DNA of 33,738 nt from an uncultured Oscillospiraceae bacterium (GCA_900539425.1 UQBX01000026.1:1-33738), one strand, 5' to 3'. Shown: positions 22,731 to 32,294, counted from the first letter of the stretch. Made by a program: numbers and translations. The notes: generated by a model not told the origin, from the letters alone.

Positions 22731-23861
22731 GTGACCGAAACTAATGAGGACAGAGCCTACGAAGTTGAATTTTTAAATTGCGTTGTTGATAAAGAAGACG
22801 ATTTTAAAATCGTTGATTTTGACAGCCATTTTGCTGAATTCGCAGGTGTGCATCCTTCTAAAATCAAACAGGGAAAACTGTTTTTACAGGATATTATAAT
22901 TCCGTCAGACAGGCAGGAAGTAATAGAAAAGATCTGCAAAAAAGATTCTCGCTATATTTACATGGATGTGGATATAGTAAACGGAAGCGGAGAGCAGGTC
23001 TATGTTCACTGCACCGCTCAGAATATAGAGGATTCACCGCTGTGCAGACTAGTATTTGCCGATGTTTCAAAGAGCCGTGAAAAAAACAGACTGCTAAAGG
23101 AAAAAGCCAAGGAAATAAACCACCTTATAGACCTTGTAACAGGCGGTGTATGCCTATTCAAAGTTACACCCAGCATGCACTTTGAAGCGCTGTACATAAA
23201 TGAGGGCGGATGCCGTCTTTTGGGCACTACCAAAGAGGCCTGCAGAAAACAGACCTACCGCCTTGACGAGATCATTCATCCTGAGGATAAAACGCTTGTT
23301 TTTCAGGCTGTGGGAAAGGCTATTGCAACGGGTGAGCCTGTTGATCTTGAATACAGAATACGCCAGCATAAAAACAAGTATATATGGTGCAAATGCAATG
23401 CCGCAGTACATAAAATAGACGATGACAGCTGCCCGATTTTTCACGCAATGTTTACCGATATTACACGCGTAAAAGATGCGGAAGCAAGAGCAGACCGCGC
23501 CAATGATAAACTTGTTAATCTGCTTGAAAATCTGAGCGGCGCAATATTCTTTACAACGCCCGACAAACCGTTTGAATGTGACCTTATAAGCGGCGATTTT
23601 GTTAAGCTTACAGGTTATTCAAGAACCGAGTTTTTTGACAGGTTTGACGGTGATCTTTCACGCCTTATAAGCGGAGATAAAACGGCGCTTGAAGCACAGC
23701 TGAAAGGCGATATTTTAAAAAGCGGAAAGTGCGAGGCGCAGTACACCATAAAGGCGCGCGGTTCTAAGCTTAAAAGAGTGCGTGACGTAAGAAAACTAAT
23801 TACGCAGCAGGACGGCTCAATGGCTGCAGTATGTGAGCTTGAAGAAATATGCGAAGCTTAA
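22731..23861 (+). CDS. Multi-PAS protein without output domain
   Basis: This 376-aa soluble protein appears to consist of three PAS-type sensor domains and nothing else. The first spans about 10-115 (FDSHFAEFAGVHPSKIKQG...VHCTAQNIEDSPLCRLVFADVS), the second about 130-260 after a short helical linker (YINEGGCRLLGTTKEACRKQ...YIWCKCNAAVHKIDD...FHAMFTDITRVKDAE, of the PAS_3 type) and the third about 275-376. There is no GGDEF, EAL, kinase, HTH or methyl-accepting domain, and the frame ends in a normal stop before a terminator, so it is not a fragment at the window edge. Start: GTG 22731 with AAAGGAG upstream; an in-frame TTG at 22689 lacks a site. It may bind a small molecule or act by protein contact. 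Confidence 0.8.
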   Translation: MTETNEDRAYEVEFLNCVVDKEDDFKIVDFDSHFAEFAGVHPSKIKQGKLFLQDIIIPSDRQEVIEKICKKDSRYIYMDVDIVNGSGEQVYVHCTAQNIEDSPLCRLVFADVSKSREKNRLLKEKAKEINHLIDLVTGGVCLFKVTPSMHFEALYINEGGCRLLGTTKEACRKQTYRLDEIIHPEDKTLVFQAVGKAIATGEPVDLEYRIRQHKNKYIWCKCNAAVHKIDDDSCPIFHAMFTDITRVKDAEARADRANDKLVNLLENLSGAIFFTTPDKPFECDLISGDFVKLTGYSRTEFFDRFDGDLSRLISGDKTALEAQLKGDILKSGKCEAQYTIKARGSKLKRVRDVRKLITQQDGSMAAVCELEEICEA

Positions 23862-23899
23862 TTTAATATCAGTGTTTTAGCGGATTCCCCGTGAATTTA

Positions 23900-23947
23900 A
23901 GGCGCGTAAAATGCCAAAAAACAGCATTTTACGCGCCTGTTTTTTAT
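23900..23947 (+). terminator. Terminator of the PAS protein gene
   Basis: A perfect 15-bp stem (AGGCGCGTAAAATGC at 23900-23914, GCATTTTACGCGCCT at 23924-23938) is followed by GTTTTTTA. Confidence 0.92.
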
Positions 23948-24026
23948 GTGTTAAGCTGATTAAATTAACTTGCGGACTTCCTATTTTTGTATGTTTTTTA
24001 CTTTGCAAAAAGCGTAAAAATATTAT

Positions 24027-24055
24027 TTTAGATAGAAACTGTATTATTTTATAAT
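24027..24055 (+). promoter_or_regulatory. Candidate promoter of the giant secreted protein gene
   Basis: TTTAGA (24027-24032) and a perfect TATAAT (24050-24055) with 17-bp spacing predict a start near 24062 and a 5' UTR of about 200 bases, beginning with the three-way junction. Confidence 0.6.
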
Positions 24056-24062
24056 GCTGTAT

Positions 24063-24113
24063 TTAAATGAGATTACGGTGCAAAACGCCGTGAGCGAATG
24101 CTCACAAATTTAA
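24063..24113 (+). ncRNA. Candidate structured 5' UTR element: three-way junction
   Basis: TTAAAT (24063-24068) pairs with ATTTAA (24108-24113) and encloses two adjacent hairpins: ACGGTG/CGCCGT with loop CAAAA (24075-24091) and GAGC/GCTC with loop GAAT (24092-24103). The fold begins where the transcript is expected to begin. It does not match a riboswitch consensus I know; the c-di-GMP-I consensus in particular was compared by eye and does not fit. Class and function unknown. Confidence 0.45.
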
Positions 24114-24262
24114 GGACAATAATACACAAATCGGAAATGTAAATTTTGTGAATTTTCACAATGGAATAAATATGTAAAAATTATTATAATTAATAAATAG
24201 TAATATGGGCTTTTATGTTTAAAGGTTTGTGTGTACTGTAAAAAACTACCGGAGGAATTTTT

Positions 24263-27200
24263 ATGAAAACAGGAAAGAGTAAAAAAATTCTCAGCGTATT
24301 CCTGGCCGTGCTTACGGTACTGAGCATGGCGTTTCCCGGCCTTACGGCTTTTGCTGCGGAAATAGACGAAGGCGGCGGAGTTATAGGCGTATACGATATT
24401 GAGATTTTTTACGAGGACGGAAATCTTGTTCCCACCTATGCCGAAGACGGGGAGTCGGATTACATTGAGTATATGTATGAAGGCGACAAAAAGCAGTTTA
24501 CATATCAATTTATAGACTGTACGCTTCCCGATAACGGCTATGTTAAATGGACAAGCGATACCCCTACGGTTTGCGATGTTACAGAGGACGGTGTTGTCCG
24601 CGCATTCGACTCATCAAAGGGCGCGGCTGTAAGGCTGTGGATAGATAATGAGGTAGCTACAATACCCGTTATCGGTTCTTTGCTCAAAACAATTTTTGAG
24701 AAAGCGCTGTTCAATGACACCGTAAATATCGATACAATGGATACGGATGCCATTATCGCAATAGTTGAGGCGGCATTCGGCTCAGATTCAGTGCTTGATC
24801 AGTATATAGATTCTTATAAGGGAGAACTTATTGATTCTCTGAGGGAATATCTTAACAAAGTAAACACTAAGATTTCGGTTACAATGTATGACGCTGACGG
24901 TAATGTGCTTGATTCGGACAGCTTCAGCGTATGCGTTCAGAAATCACAGGAGATTTACGCGGATTTTATTCCTAACGGTACGCATATCACAAATAAGCAG
25001 GATCTTCCCACTACCGTAGCTGTAGGCTCAAAGGTGCAGATATCAGCATGCACAACACCTACCAGGCTTCATATGGGCGTTATCTATTCCGTTAAGAATA
25101 CTTCTATTTTCTCCAACGGAAAAGTAATTGCTACTGTTGATGACAGCGGCCTTGTTACCTTTAAGAACACGGGCGAGGTAACTATTGTTGTTTCTCCGGA
25201 TACAGACGGATTTATACAGAATCTGCTAAAATACATAAACTATATTTATGAGCTCGGCGATACTTCCACTATAGATACAAGCCAGATTGCGGATATTCTT
25301 ATCAAATATGTAGGGCTTGATATCAACAGAACGGTGCTCACTGCTATCCTTGACGCCTGCTTTGCGATTTCGGATATTGTGGGCGACACGGCAGATCCCG
25401 TTCAGCTTACAGCAACGGCTGTAAAAGTAATTGCAAATATCATTCTTCAGTTTACAACTAACGATTCTATTACTTTCACAGTTGTGGACGGCGTGCCTGT
25501 TACCGATTTTGAGATTACCGGCGCAGATACAGTACGTGAGGGCACTGAGATTCAGCTTTCTATAGATAATGTTCAGCCTGAGGCTGCGGATACTTCAGAT
25601 ATTACATGGACTTCATCTGATCCGTCTATTGCAAGTGTTGACCCCGTTACGGGAACAATCACCGGCAGAGACGCAGGCGGCTCACTTGGTCAGTACTCAC
25701 AGCAGACTGTTCAGATCACGGCAACATCTGCCGCGAATAATGTTTCGAAAACAGTAAATATAACCGTAACCGGCAGGGTCGGCAACTATCTGTCAGATGT
25801 TGAAGTCACGGCGGACAGCGATTCGCTCAATCTGGGGCAGAGCCAGTATATGCACGCAACTGTGTATCCCTCCCGTATTGCGGATTCAAATAATCTTTAT
25901 TTTACATGGGGCGTAAAAACAGTAAATGCCGAAACGGGTGAAGAGGAAGTCATTTGGGCAACAGAACCGTATCAGGAAAAAGATGCCGACGGAAATCTTC
26001 TTACAGATGAGGAAGGCAATCCAGTTATGAATGACGGTACTGCTACGGACGGTATAGGCAAGGTTGATTCAAACGGCCTTTACACGGCTGTAAGCGGCGG
26101 CAGCTGCACGGTTGTGTGCAAGGCGCAGACAGGATATTATGTTGGATCAAGCTTCCTTGAGATAAGCTCTGTAACAGGAGAAAAAACTATTGATAACGGC
26201 CAGCCGATAACAGATATTTCTCTTGAAGTAACGGGCTCCGCGGACAGCAGTAAATGCACAGTAACATCTGCTGACGTAAACGGTGAGTCTCTCCAGTATG
26301 CCGTTGTAAAGATAGAGGTTGGTGATCCCAACATAACATATGTTGGGAAGGGCATAAATCTTAAAGCTAATATAAATCCTGAAAATGCTACAAATAAGAA
26401 TGTAGTATGGTATGTAGATAATTCAAATTTTGAGATAGAGCAGGATAACGCCGCAGGCACAGCCACCGTCAAACTGAAAGCGGGTCATGAGAGTGCTCAG
26501 TGCGTAAATATCTACTGTATGTCTGAAGACGGCGAAGTAAAGAGCGATACAGTAACTCTTACGGTTGCCAGAAACTATGCAACAAGCAATACAATAGACG
26601 GCGATAATCTTTCAGTTACCAACGGCCAAACGCTCAATGTTACTCACTCAATGAGCTTCGGCGGTTCTTTGACTGGCAGCAACGCTGCCTGCTATGATGC
26701 AAACTGGTATTCTGCTGATGAGAATATCGTTTCTGTTGTAAGCAAAGACAGTTCAAACGGCAATGCGGTCATCAAAGGCGTTGACGTAGGTACAACAACT
26801 CTTTACTGCGTATCAGCTGACGGAGGTATCGTGGATACAGCCACAGTTACCGTTTATCCCGATAAAGCAAGATTGCAGGAGATAATCGGGCTTTGTGAAT
26901 CTACGATAATTCACAGAACTGATGATAATAAGGATTATTATCAAAAATACATGCTTATGCTGAACTACGCATACTATATCAACAATGAAATGGAGCTTGC
27001 CGCTCAGTCTCTTGTTGATACCTATGCGGATGAACTGCTTTATGTATTCTATCAGCTTGGCGGTTATGTAGGTCTTAACAGTATCTCCGTGCTTGACAGT
27101 TCTGCAAATGAAGCCCCCGATTATATCAGCGTTGATGTTTCAACACTTTATTACCATAACACCTCATATCAGCTTGATTATGATCTGCAGCCAAAGGGCG

Positions 27201-30200
27201 CGATGTACAGGGATATAACATGGACATCAAGCAACGATTCAGTTGCAGTTGATTCAAGGGGTAAATGTACTCCAACAACAGATTATACTTCCTGCTATGC
27301 AACCATAACCGTAACGGCAACCGATTATTTCGGAAATACGGTTTCGGACAGCGTTGTAGTTGCTTTTTCAAGAACTCAGGCAACCGGTATAACCATTGAT
27401 CCAACTGAGATAACCGGCAAAACAGGTGAATCACAGCAGATAAAGGCAACTGTTCAGCCGTCAGCGCTTGGAATTACCACTGCTGATATTGATGATGTAA
27501 TCTGGTCTTCAAGTGATGAGAGCGTTGCAACAGTTGATAACGACGGAAACGTTTATTTCGTTTACGGCGGCGAATGTGTTATCACGGCAACTACGGCGGA
27601 CGGAGGCCATACGGCTCAGTGCGCTGTAACCGTTCTTACAAACTATGATGCTCTTCAGAAACTTATAAATACATATAAAGACCTTTCTCTTTCAGCGCAG
27701 AACTATTATCCTGATACGTATAATGCGTATATCGAGAAGCTCAACGAGGCTCAGGCGCTTGTTGATGCAAATAATTCTTCGCAGGGTGAGGTAGATGAGA
27801 TGTACGCACAGCTTGAGGCGGCGTACAACGGTCTTAAAAAATACACCTTTATTCAGAAAGTTGAACTCTACCTTGACGGAGAGGAAACGGACAATTATTA
27901 TCAGTATGACCTGTCACTTCTTGACGAGGGACTTTCATACAAAAACGCCGAACTTAATCTTAAAGTAAGGCTTTATCCCAATAACGCAAGCTATGAAAAA
28001 GTTGAGTGGAGCACCTCCACTGATACTATATCTATCAGTCAGGACGGCGTTGCAAGCCCCGCTCAGGATTCAAGCTGTTACGGTATGGTAACATGTACTA
28101 TTACAGACCATTTCGGAAATAAATACAGCGATGATGTGTGGGTATCTTTTGCATACTTCCCCGTAACGGGCGTTGAGATAAATCAAAGTGAGATAGGCGG
28201 CAGCATAGGCGAGCAGTATCAGCTCAACTGCGTTGTTTATCCCACAGGCGATTCTGTTTTCCATATCGGCCAGGCAAGCATTAAGGATGTTGTATGGACA
28301 TCAGATAACGAAAGCGTTGCAACAGTAGATCCCACCGGTCTTGTAACATTTACGGGAGCCGGCGCAACAACAATCAGAGTTACCACTTATGACGGCGGCT
28401 ACTCTGCAGAGTGCCGAGTTTCCACAGAGGGTGACAGAAGCGCGCTCAATGACGCGATTTCAAAATACGCTGATGTAAATTATATGGATTATCAGTATGA
28501 GTACGGTATGGCGTTCAAGCAGGCGTATGAAAACGCTCAGGCGGCACTCAATGATAATTCACTTGTTCAGAGTGAGATAGATGAGATAGCTCAGGAACTT
28601 AATCAGGCAGGAGAGGCGCTTGCAGGTCATGAATTTATTGCGGCAAGCGTGATAAATCTCACTTACGACAATCAGAAGCAGAATCTTTTCGGTCAGTATG
28701 GCTCAAAGGGCAGCGGCAGCATAAGCGCCGATGCTGTTGCGCATACATACAACTCATCGGACGGAGCAGGTTACAGGGCAAAGACCATTATCACTGCTTC
28801 ACTTCCCGCAGAAGCTGCATCAAACTATAAGGATATCTCATGGAGCGTTGTAAGCAAGTCTGACAGTACAGAAGTAAATATTAACGGCGCAACTGCAGAA
28901 GTTGTTCAGGGTAATTCAATAAGCGCGGCTCAGGCACAAATTCTTGTAACCGCCACGGATTATTACGGCAGAACTGTTACAAGAACTCTCAGAGTAGTTG
29001 TTTCTGATACTACCGTAAACGGAATTACTCTTGATCAGACAAATGTTGAGAGATATGCAAACGAGGGTGCGTTCAAGCTTACGGCAACCGTTAATCCGGA
29101 TGACGCCGATATTAAGGATGTTATCTGGACATCAAGCAACGAAAACGTGGCAACGGTTGACAGCAGCGGAAACGTAACTCCGGTGAATACAGGCTCTGCG
29201 GTTATAACTGCGGAAACTTATGACGGAGCTTATAAAGCAACATGCACCGTTACATTTAAGACTGATTTCACTCAGCTTGCAAACCTGTATGCTCAGTATA
29301 ACGAATTCTACCAGAGCACAAAGGATACTCATACTTACACAAATGCTTCACTTGAGAATTTCAGGCAGGCGCTTGAAATAGCAAACAAGGTTATAAGCGA
29401 GGCAACAGCTGATCAGGCAGATGTTAATACAACTATAGATACTCTGAATTCCGCTTACAATTCACTTGAAAAGTTTGTACCCGTAACAGGCGTAACAATT
29501 ACTCTTCAGGAAAGCGATAATGCCACTATGGTAAATGACGGCTTCGTCAGATATCAGGCAGTTTCGTTGAACGGCGGCACACTTCAGCTTTCAACATCGC
29601 TTGAACCTGAAAACTGCAGTTCCGGCACAACGGTTGAATGGAGCTCATCAAGCAGTAATATTTCAGTTGATCAGTACGGACTTGTTTCAAAGAGCGGTAT
29701 TGCCGCTGATTACGCAGTTATAACAGCTAAGGTAACTGATGAAGCAGGCAACACAGCTGAAGACAGCATTTATGTTTCCTTTGTACTTACTCCCGTTCAG
29801 TCAATTTCGTTTGATGAAGAGTTTGTATACGGCGCTCCGTCCACAACGGTAACTCTTTCTCCCAAGTATTCGGGATCAACTTCAATCTCAATACCGAGTA
29901 TAAGAAAGAGCATATATGTATCATCTGATCCTGAAATTGCAACGGTTGATGAAAACGGAGTAGTAACATTTATTAAGGGCGGCGAATGTGTAATTACCGC
30001 ATATTCCGTAGACGGCGGCCACTCTGCAACGATTAGGGCAATTACCACAAATGATACTACTGCGCTTAATGCGGCAATCAGTGAGTATTCTTCCGTAAAT
30101 TATATGGATTATGAATACGAATACGGCACTGCATTCAAGGCGGCTTATGAAAATGCGCAGGCTGTAAGTGCAGACTATACTGCAACACAGGCTGAAATAG

Positions 30201-30877
30201 ATAATGCTCTTGCGGCTCTTCAGACTGCTTACAATGATCTTGCAGAACATCCGTTCATCGGCGTGGGTACTGTTGCCCTCAAGATAAACGGCACTGATGT
30301 TAAAGACGGAGAATCTTACGTTAAAGACTCAGCCAGCAACAGTGTTGTCATAACCGCTTCTCACGCAGATGGCGCTATGATAAAATCAGCAGAGCTTACA
30401 TATTCTGATGCTGAAAATGTTACTGCACAGGTAGACGGTAATGTTATTACCATTATTAAGGATAATGACGCCGAATTCGGCAAGATCACCGTTAAATATA
30501 CTGTAACGGATGATTATGACAGAGTTTCGGAGATCACAAGAACAATAATGGTTACAGATACCGTAAAGATGATAGATTCGTTCAAATTCGTTTATGAGGG
30601 TGCAGAGGTAGACCGAGTTGATTACAAGGCTATTAACCTTTACGGAAAGAGCGTTCAGCTTTCGATAAATACTTATCCGGAAGCGGCTGAAAGCTATACT
30701 GATATTAAATGGTCTTCCAACAATTCAAAGATAACTGTTGATCAAAACGGTCTTGTTCAGATATCCGGCGTTATCCTCGCAAGCAATTACAGCGCTGAGA
30801 TAACCTGTACCATCACGTTAAGTGACGGCTCAACAATTTCAAATACTATTCCCGTAACATTTACCGTATCAAGATAA
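24263..30877 (+). CDS. Giant secreted Big_2/FIVAR repeat protein
   Basis: This 2204-aa protein has a Sec signal peptide (about 1-31, ending LTAFA-AE), atypical Ig-like segments to about 400, and a long series of bacterial Ig-like group 2 (Big_2) domains recognised by their repeated W-[TS]-S-S-[DN]-x-S-[VI]-A-[ST]-V-D core. From about 867 on, a unit of two Ig-like domains plus a three-helix FIVAR-type domain recurs with a period of about 260-277: helical modules begin near 867 (diverged), 1127, 1391, 1668 and 1930. The protein ends in two Ig-like domains. No LPxTG, SLH, choline-binding or C-terminal membrane anchor is seen. It is probably a cell-surface stalk or adhesin; the ligand is unknown. 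A structured 5' UTR precedes it and an LRR gene follows 16 bp later. Confidence 0.9.
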   Translation: MKTGKSKKILSVFLAVLTVLSMAFPGLTAFAAEIDEGGGVIGVYDIEIFYEDGNLVPTYAEDGESDYIEYMYEGDKKQFTYQFIDCTLPDNGYVKWTSDTPTVCDVTEDGVVRAFDSSKGAAVRLWIDNEVATIPVIGSLLKTIFEKALFNDTVNIDTMDTDAIIAIVEAAFGSDSVLDQYIDSYKGELIDSLREYLNKVNTKISVTMYDADGNVLDSDSFSVCVQKSQEIYADFIPNGTHITNKQDLPTTVAVGSKVQISACTTPTRLHMGVIYSVKNTSIFSNGKVIATVDDSGLVTFKNTGEVTIVVSPDTDGFIQNLLKYINYIYELGDTSTIDTSQIADILIKYVGLDINRTVLTAILDACFAISDIVGDTADPVQLTATAVKVIANIILQFTTNDSITFTVVDGVPVTDFEITGADTVREGTEIQLSIDNVQPEAADTSDITWTSSDPSIASVDPVTGTITGRDAGGSLGQYSQQTVQITATSAANNVSKTVNITVTGRVGNYLSDVEVTADSDSLNLGQSQYMHATVYPSRIADSNNLYFTWGVKTVNAETGEEEVIWATEPYQEKDADGNLLTDEEGNPVMNDGTATDGIGKVDSNGLYTAVSGGSCTVVCKAQTGYYVGSSFLEISSVTGEKTIDNGQPITDISLEVTGSADSSKCTVTSADVNGESLQYAVVKIEVGDPNITYVGKGINLKANINPENATNKNVVWYVDNSNFEIEQDNAAGTATVKLKAGHESAQCVNIYCMSEDGEVKSDTVTLTVARNYATSNTIDGDNLSVTNGQTLNVTHSMSFGGSLTGSNAACYDANWYSADENIVSVVSKDSSNGNAVIKGVDVGTTTLYCVSADGGIVDTATVTVYPDKARLQEIIGLCESTIIHRTDDNKDYYQKYMLMLNYAYYINNEMELAAQSLVDTYADELLYVFYQLGGYVGLNSISVLDSSANEAPDYISVDVSTLYYHNTSYQLDYDLQPKGAMYRDITWTSSNDSVAVDSRGKCTPTTDYTSCYATITVTATDYFGNTVSDSVVVAFSRTQATGITIDPTEITGKTGESQQIKATVQPSALGITTADIDDVIWSSSDESVATVDNDGNVYFVYGGECVITATTADGGHTAQCAVTVLTNYDALQKLINTYKDLSLSAQNYYPDTYNAYIEKLNEAQALVDANNSSQGEVDEMYAQLEAAYNGLKKYTFIQKVELYLDGEETDNYYQYDLSLLDEGLSYKNAELNLKVRLYPNNASYEKVEWSTSTDTISISQDGVASPAQDSSCYGMVTCTITDHFGNKYSDDVWVSFAYFPVTGVEINQSEIGGSIGEQYQLNCVVYPTGDSVFHIGQASIKDVVWTSDNESVATVDPTGLVTFTGAGATTIRVTTYDGGYSAECRVSTEGDRSALNDAISKYADVNYMDYQYEYGMAFKQAYENAQAALNDNSLVQSEIDEIAQELNQAGEALAGHEFIAASVINLTYDNQKQNLFGQYGSKGSGSISADAVAHTYNSSDGAGYRAKTIITASLPAEAASNYKDISWSVVSKSDSTEVNINGATAEVVQGNSISAAQAQILVTATDYYGRTVTRTLRVVVSDTTVNGITLDQTNVERYANEGAFKLTATVNPDDADIKDVIWTSSNENVATVDSSGNVTPVNTGSAVITAETYDGAYKATCTVTFKTDFTQLANLYAQYNEFYQSTKDTHTYTNASLENFRQALEIANKVISEATADQADVNTTIDTLNSAYNSLEKFVPVTGVTITLQESDNATMVNDGFVRYQAVSLNGGTLQLSTSLEPENCSSGTTVEWSSSSSNISVDQYGLVSKSGIAADYAVITAKVTDEAGNTAEDSIYVSFVLTPVQSISFDEEFVYGAPSTTVTLSPKYSGSTSISIPSIRKSIYVSSDPEIATVDENGVVTFIKGGECVITAYSVDGGHSATIRAITTNDTTALNAAISEYSSVNYMDYEYEYGTAFKAAYENAQAVSADYTATQAEIDNALAALQTAYNDLAEHPFIGVGTVALKINGTDVKDGESYVKDSASNSVVITASHADGAMIKSAELTYSDAENVTAQVDGNVITIIKDNDAEFGKITVKYTVTDDYDRVSEITRTIMVTDTVKMIDSFKFVYEGAEVDRVDYKAINLYGKSVQLSINTYPEAAESYTDIKWSSNNSKITVDQNGLVQISGVILASNYSAEITCTITLSDGSTISNTIPVTFTVSR
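27641..30257 (+). repeat. Tandem repeat units (Ig-like, Ig-like, FIVAR) within the giant gene
   Basis: FIVAR modules begin at bases 27641, 28433, 29264 and 30050 (residues 1127, 1391, 1668, 1930). Modules 2 and 4 share VNYMDYxYEYGxAFKxAYENAQA almost unchanged, while modules 1 and 3 resemble each other less, which suggests duplication of a two-unit block. Confidence 0.75.
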
Positions 30878-30893
30878 GAAAGGAGTGCGGGCA

Positions 30894-32219
30894 ATGAGTA
30901 AAAGCATAAAAAAGAAAATATCCGCATTCCTTGCGTTCGTTCTTGTTCTTACATGTTTTACAGGCTTAACCCTTGTAAGCGCACAGGACGGAATTGAAAT
31001 CAATTCGGTAAATTTTCCTGATGATAATTTCAGAAGTTTTGTAACTCTTAATTATGATACAGAGCCTGATTCCGTCGGCGTATTAACGCCGTCGGAGATC
31101 TCGGCTGTAAAGAACATGCCTGTTTTTTCGTTCAGTGCGGACGGAATTAAAACTCTTAAAGGCATAGAATTTTTTACGGAGCTTGAAAGCGTTTATGCGG
31201 GCGCGCTCGGCCTTGAGGAAGCGGATTTTTCCGCCCTTACAAAACTGAGAAGTCTTACTGTAAACGGTAATAATCTGACTTCTCTTGATGTTTCGGCAAA
31301 CACAGCGCTTGAAACTCTTAACTGCCGCGGTAACCTCAGCCTTGAAAGCCTTGTTCTTCCGCAAAGCATAAAAGAGCTTCAGTGTGACCAGTGTGCCCTG
31401 ACTTCACTTGATGTAAGCGCCTGCACAGGACTTGTAAAACTTCAGTGTTATGATAATCAGATATCTGAGCTGAATCTTTCTCAGAACACTGCGCTCACAA
31501 CCTTGATGTGCAGCGGAAACAGAATATTGTCTCTTGATCTTTCTGCAAATACTCAGCTTACGCATGTTACAGAGCAGTATATAGGCAATCAGAATATTTA
31601 CGTAAGCGCAACTGCCTCCGAAAAAACGGTTTCCGTACCCGTCGGCGGTCTCAATGCCCAGAATATTGTTTCAACAACACTTTCTGACGGCGGTTATAAT
31701 TCGGAAAACGGCGCGTTTGAATTTTCTGATTACAACAGCGCGCAGAACGGATTTGATTATTCTTATAATGTAAATCTCGCAGGCGCTGAATATATGAGCG
31801 TTCATGTTAATGTATCAAAGGATTTTTACAGAGTTGCATATTATGAGTCTCAGGGCGGAAATATGATAGATTTTTCCTATGTTGCTCCAGGCGGAAGCGT
31901 AACAGCTCCCGATTTTCCTCAGGCTCCGGAAGGATATGTATGCCCCTCGTGGAGCTCAGAGGCTCAGAATGTTACCCAGGATACGGATATATATGTTGTA
32001 TGGCATGAAAGCCACAGCTATTCCGTTGTTGATTACAAAGAACTTGATGCAACTATAAGATGCTCCGTCTGCGGTGACGAATATCAGAAGAGTCTGTATG
32101 ACTGTTTCAATGCTTCACTTGGTGAAGCCGATTATGACCCGCTTATGGATTATAACCATGACGGCCATATCAATTCCAGAGACCATGCTCTTATGTATCA
32201 TACTTTTGAAGCAGAATAA
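30894..32219 (+). CDS. Secreted LRR protein with dockerin-like C-terminus
   Basis: This 441-aa protein has a signal peptide (about 1-30, ending in LVSA), an LRR domain (about 85-200) of the internalin-like type (LDVSANTALETLNCRGN and LNLSQNTALTTLMCSGN repeats), and an Ig-like segment of the Listeria-Bacteroides type (about 305-370: YRVAYYESQGG...GGSVTAPDFPQAPEGY). A CxxC knuckle (RCSVCGDEY) is followed by a C-terminal segment (403-441) with a 12-residue EF-type loop DYNHDGHINSRD starting at residue 419, matching one dockerin repeat; a second full repeat is not evident. I use ATG 30894 (AAAGGAG, 8-base spacing) and not the in-frame GTG at 30885. It is 16 bp after the giant gene and presumably co-transcribed. 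Confidence 0.88.
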   Translation: MSKSIKKKISAFLAFVLVLTCFTGLTLVSAQDGIEINSVNFPDDNFRSFVTLNYDTEPDSVGVLTPSEISAVKNMPVFSFSADGIKTLKGIEFFTELESVYAGALGLEEADFSALTKLRSLTVNGNNLTSLDVSANTALETLNCRGNLSLESLVLPQSIKELQCDQCALTSLDVSACTGLVKLQCYDNQISELNLSQNTALTTLMCSGNRILSLDLSANTQLTHVTEQYIGNQNIYVSATASEKTVSVPVGGLNAQNIVSTTLSDGGYNSENGAFEFSDYNSAQNGFDYSYNVNLAGAEYMSVHVNVSKDFYRVAYYESQGGNMIDFSYVAPGGSVTAPDFPQAPEGYVCPSWSSEAQNVTQDTDIYVVWHESHSYSVVDYKELDATIRCSVCGDEYQKSLYDCFNASLGEADYDPLMDYNHDGHINSRDHALMYHTFEAE

Positions 32220-32259
32220 TTAAAGCTTGGTTTTACAAAATATTTGGCTTTAACGCACG

Positions 32260-32294
32260 CCGCCTTACCGAAAATAAACGGTAAGGCGGTTTTT
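32260..32294 (+). terminator. Terminator after the LRR gene
   Basis: A perfect 11-bp stem (CCGCCTTACCG at 32260-32270, CGGTAAGGCGG at 32279-32289) is followed by TTTTT. Confidence 0.92.

Larger units (their letters stand above)
23948..24262. other. Intergenic region between the PAS gene and the giant gene
   Basis: This stretch has no credible reading frame. It contains the promoter at 24027-24055, the three-way junction at 24063-24113, a small hairpin TTGTGA/TCACAA near 24147-24162, and an AT-rich run before the CGGAGGA ribosome-binding site of the 2204-aa gene. The inverted repeat TTTTTAC/GTAAAAA near 23995-24020 lies just upstream of the promoter. Confidence 0.6.

Noticed and set aside
24063..24113. 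Cyclic-di-GMP-I (GEMM) riboswitch
   Set aside because: The conserved segments of that class, as I recall them, are absent; only general features (a junction and a hairpin with CAAAA loop) are similar.
24263..30877. Periodic sequence that might suggest a CRISPR array or satellite DNA
   Set aside because: The periodicity is about 790 bp, lies in one uninterrupted reading frame, and is explained by protein domain repeats.
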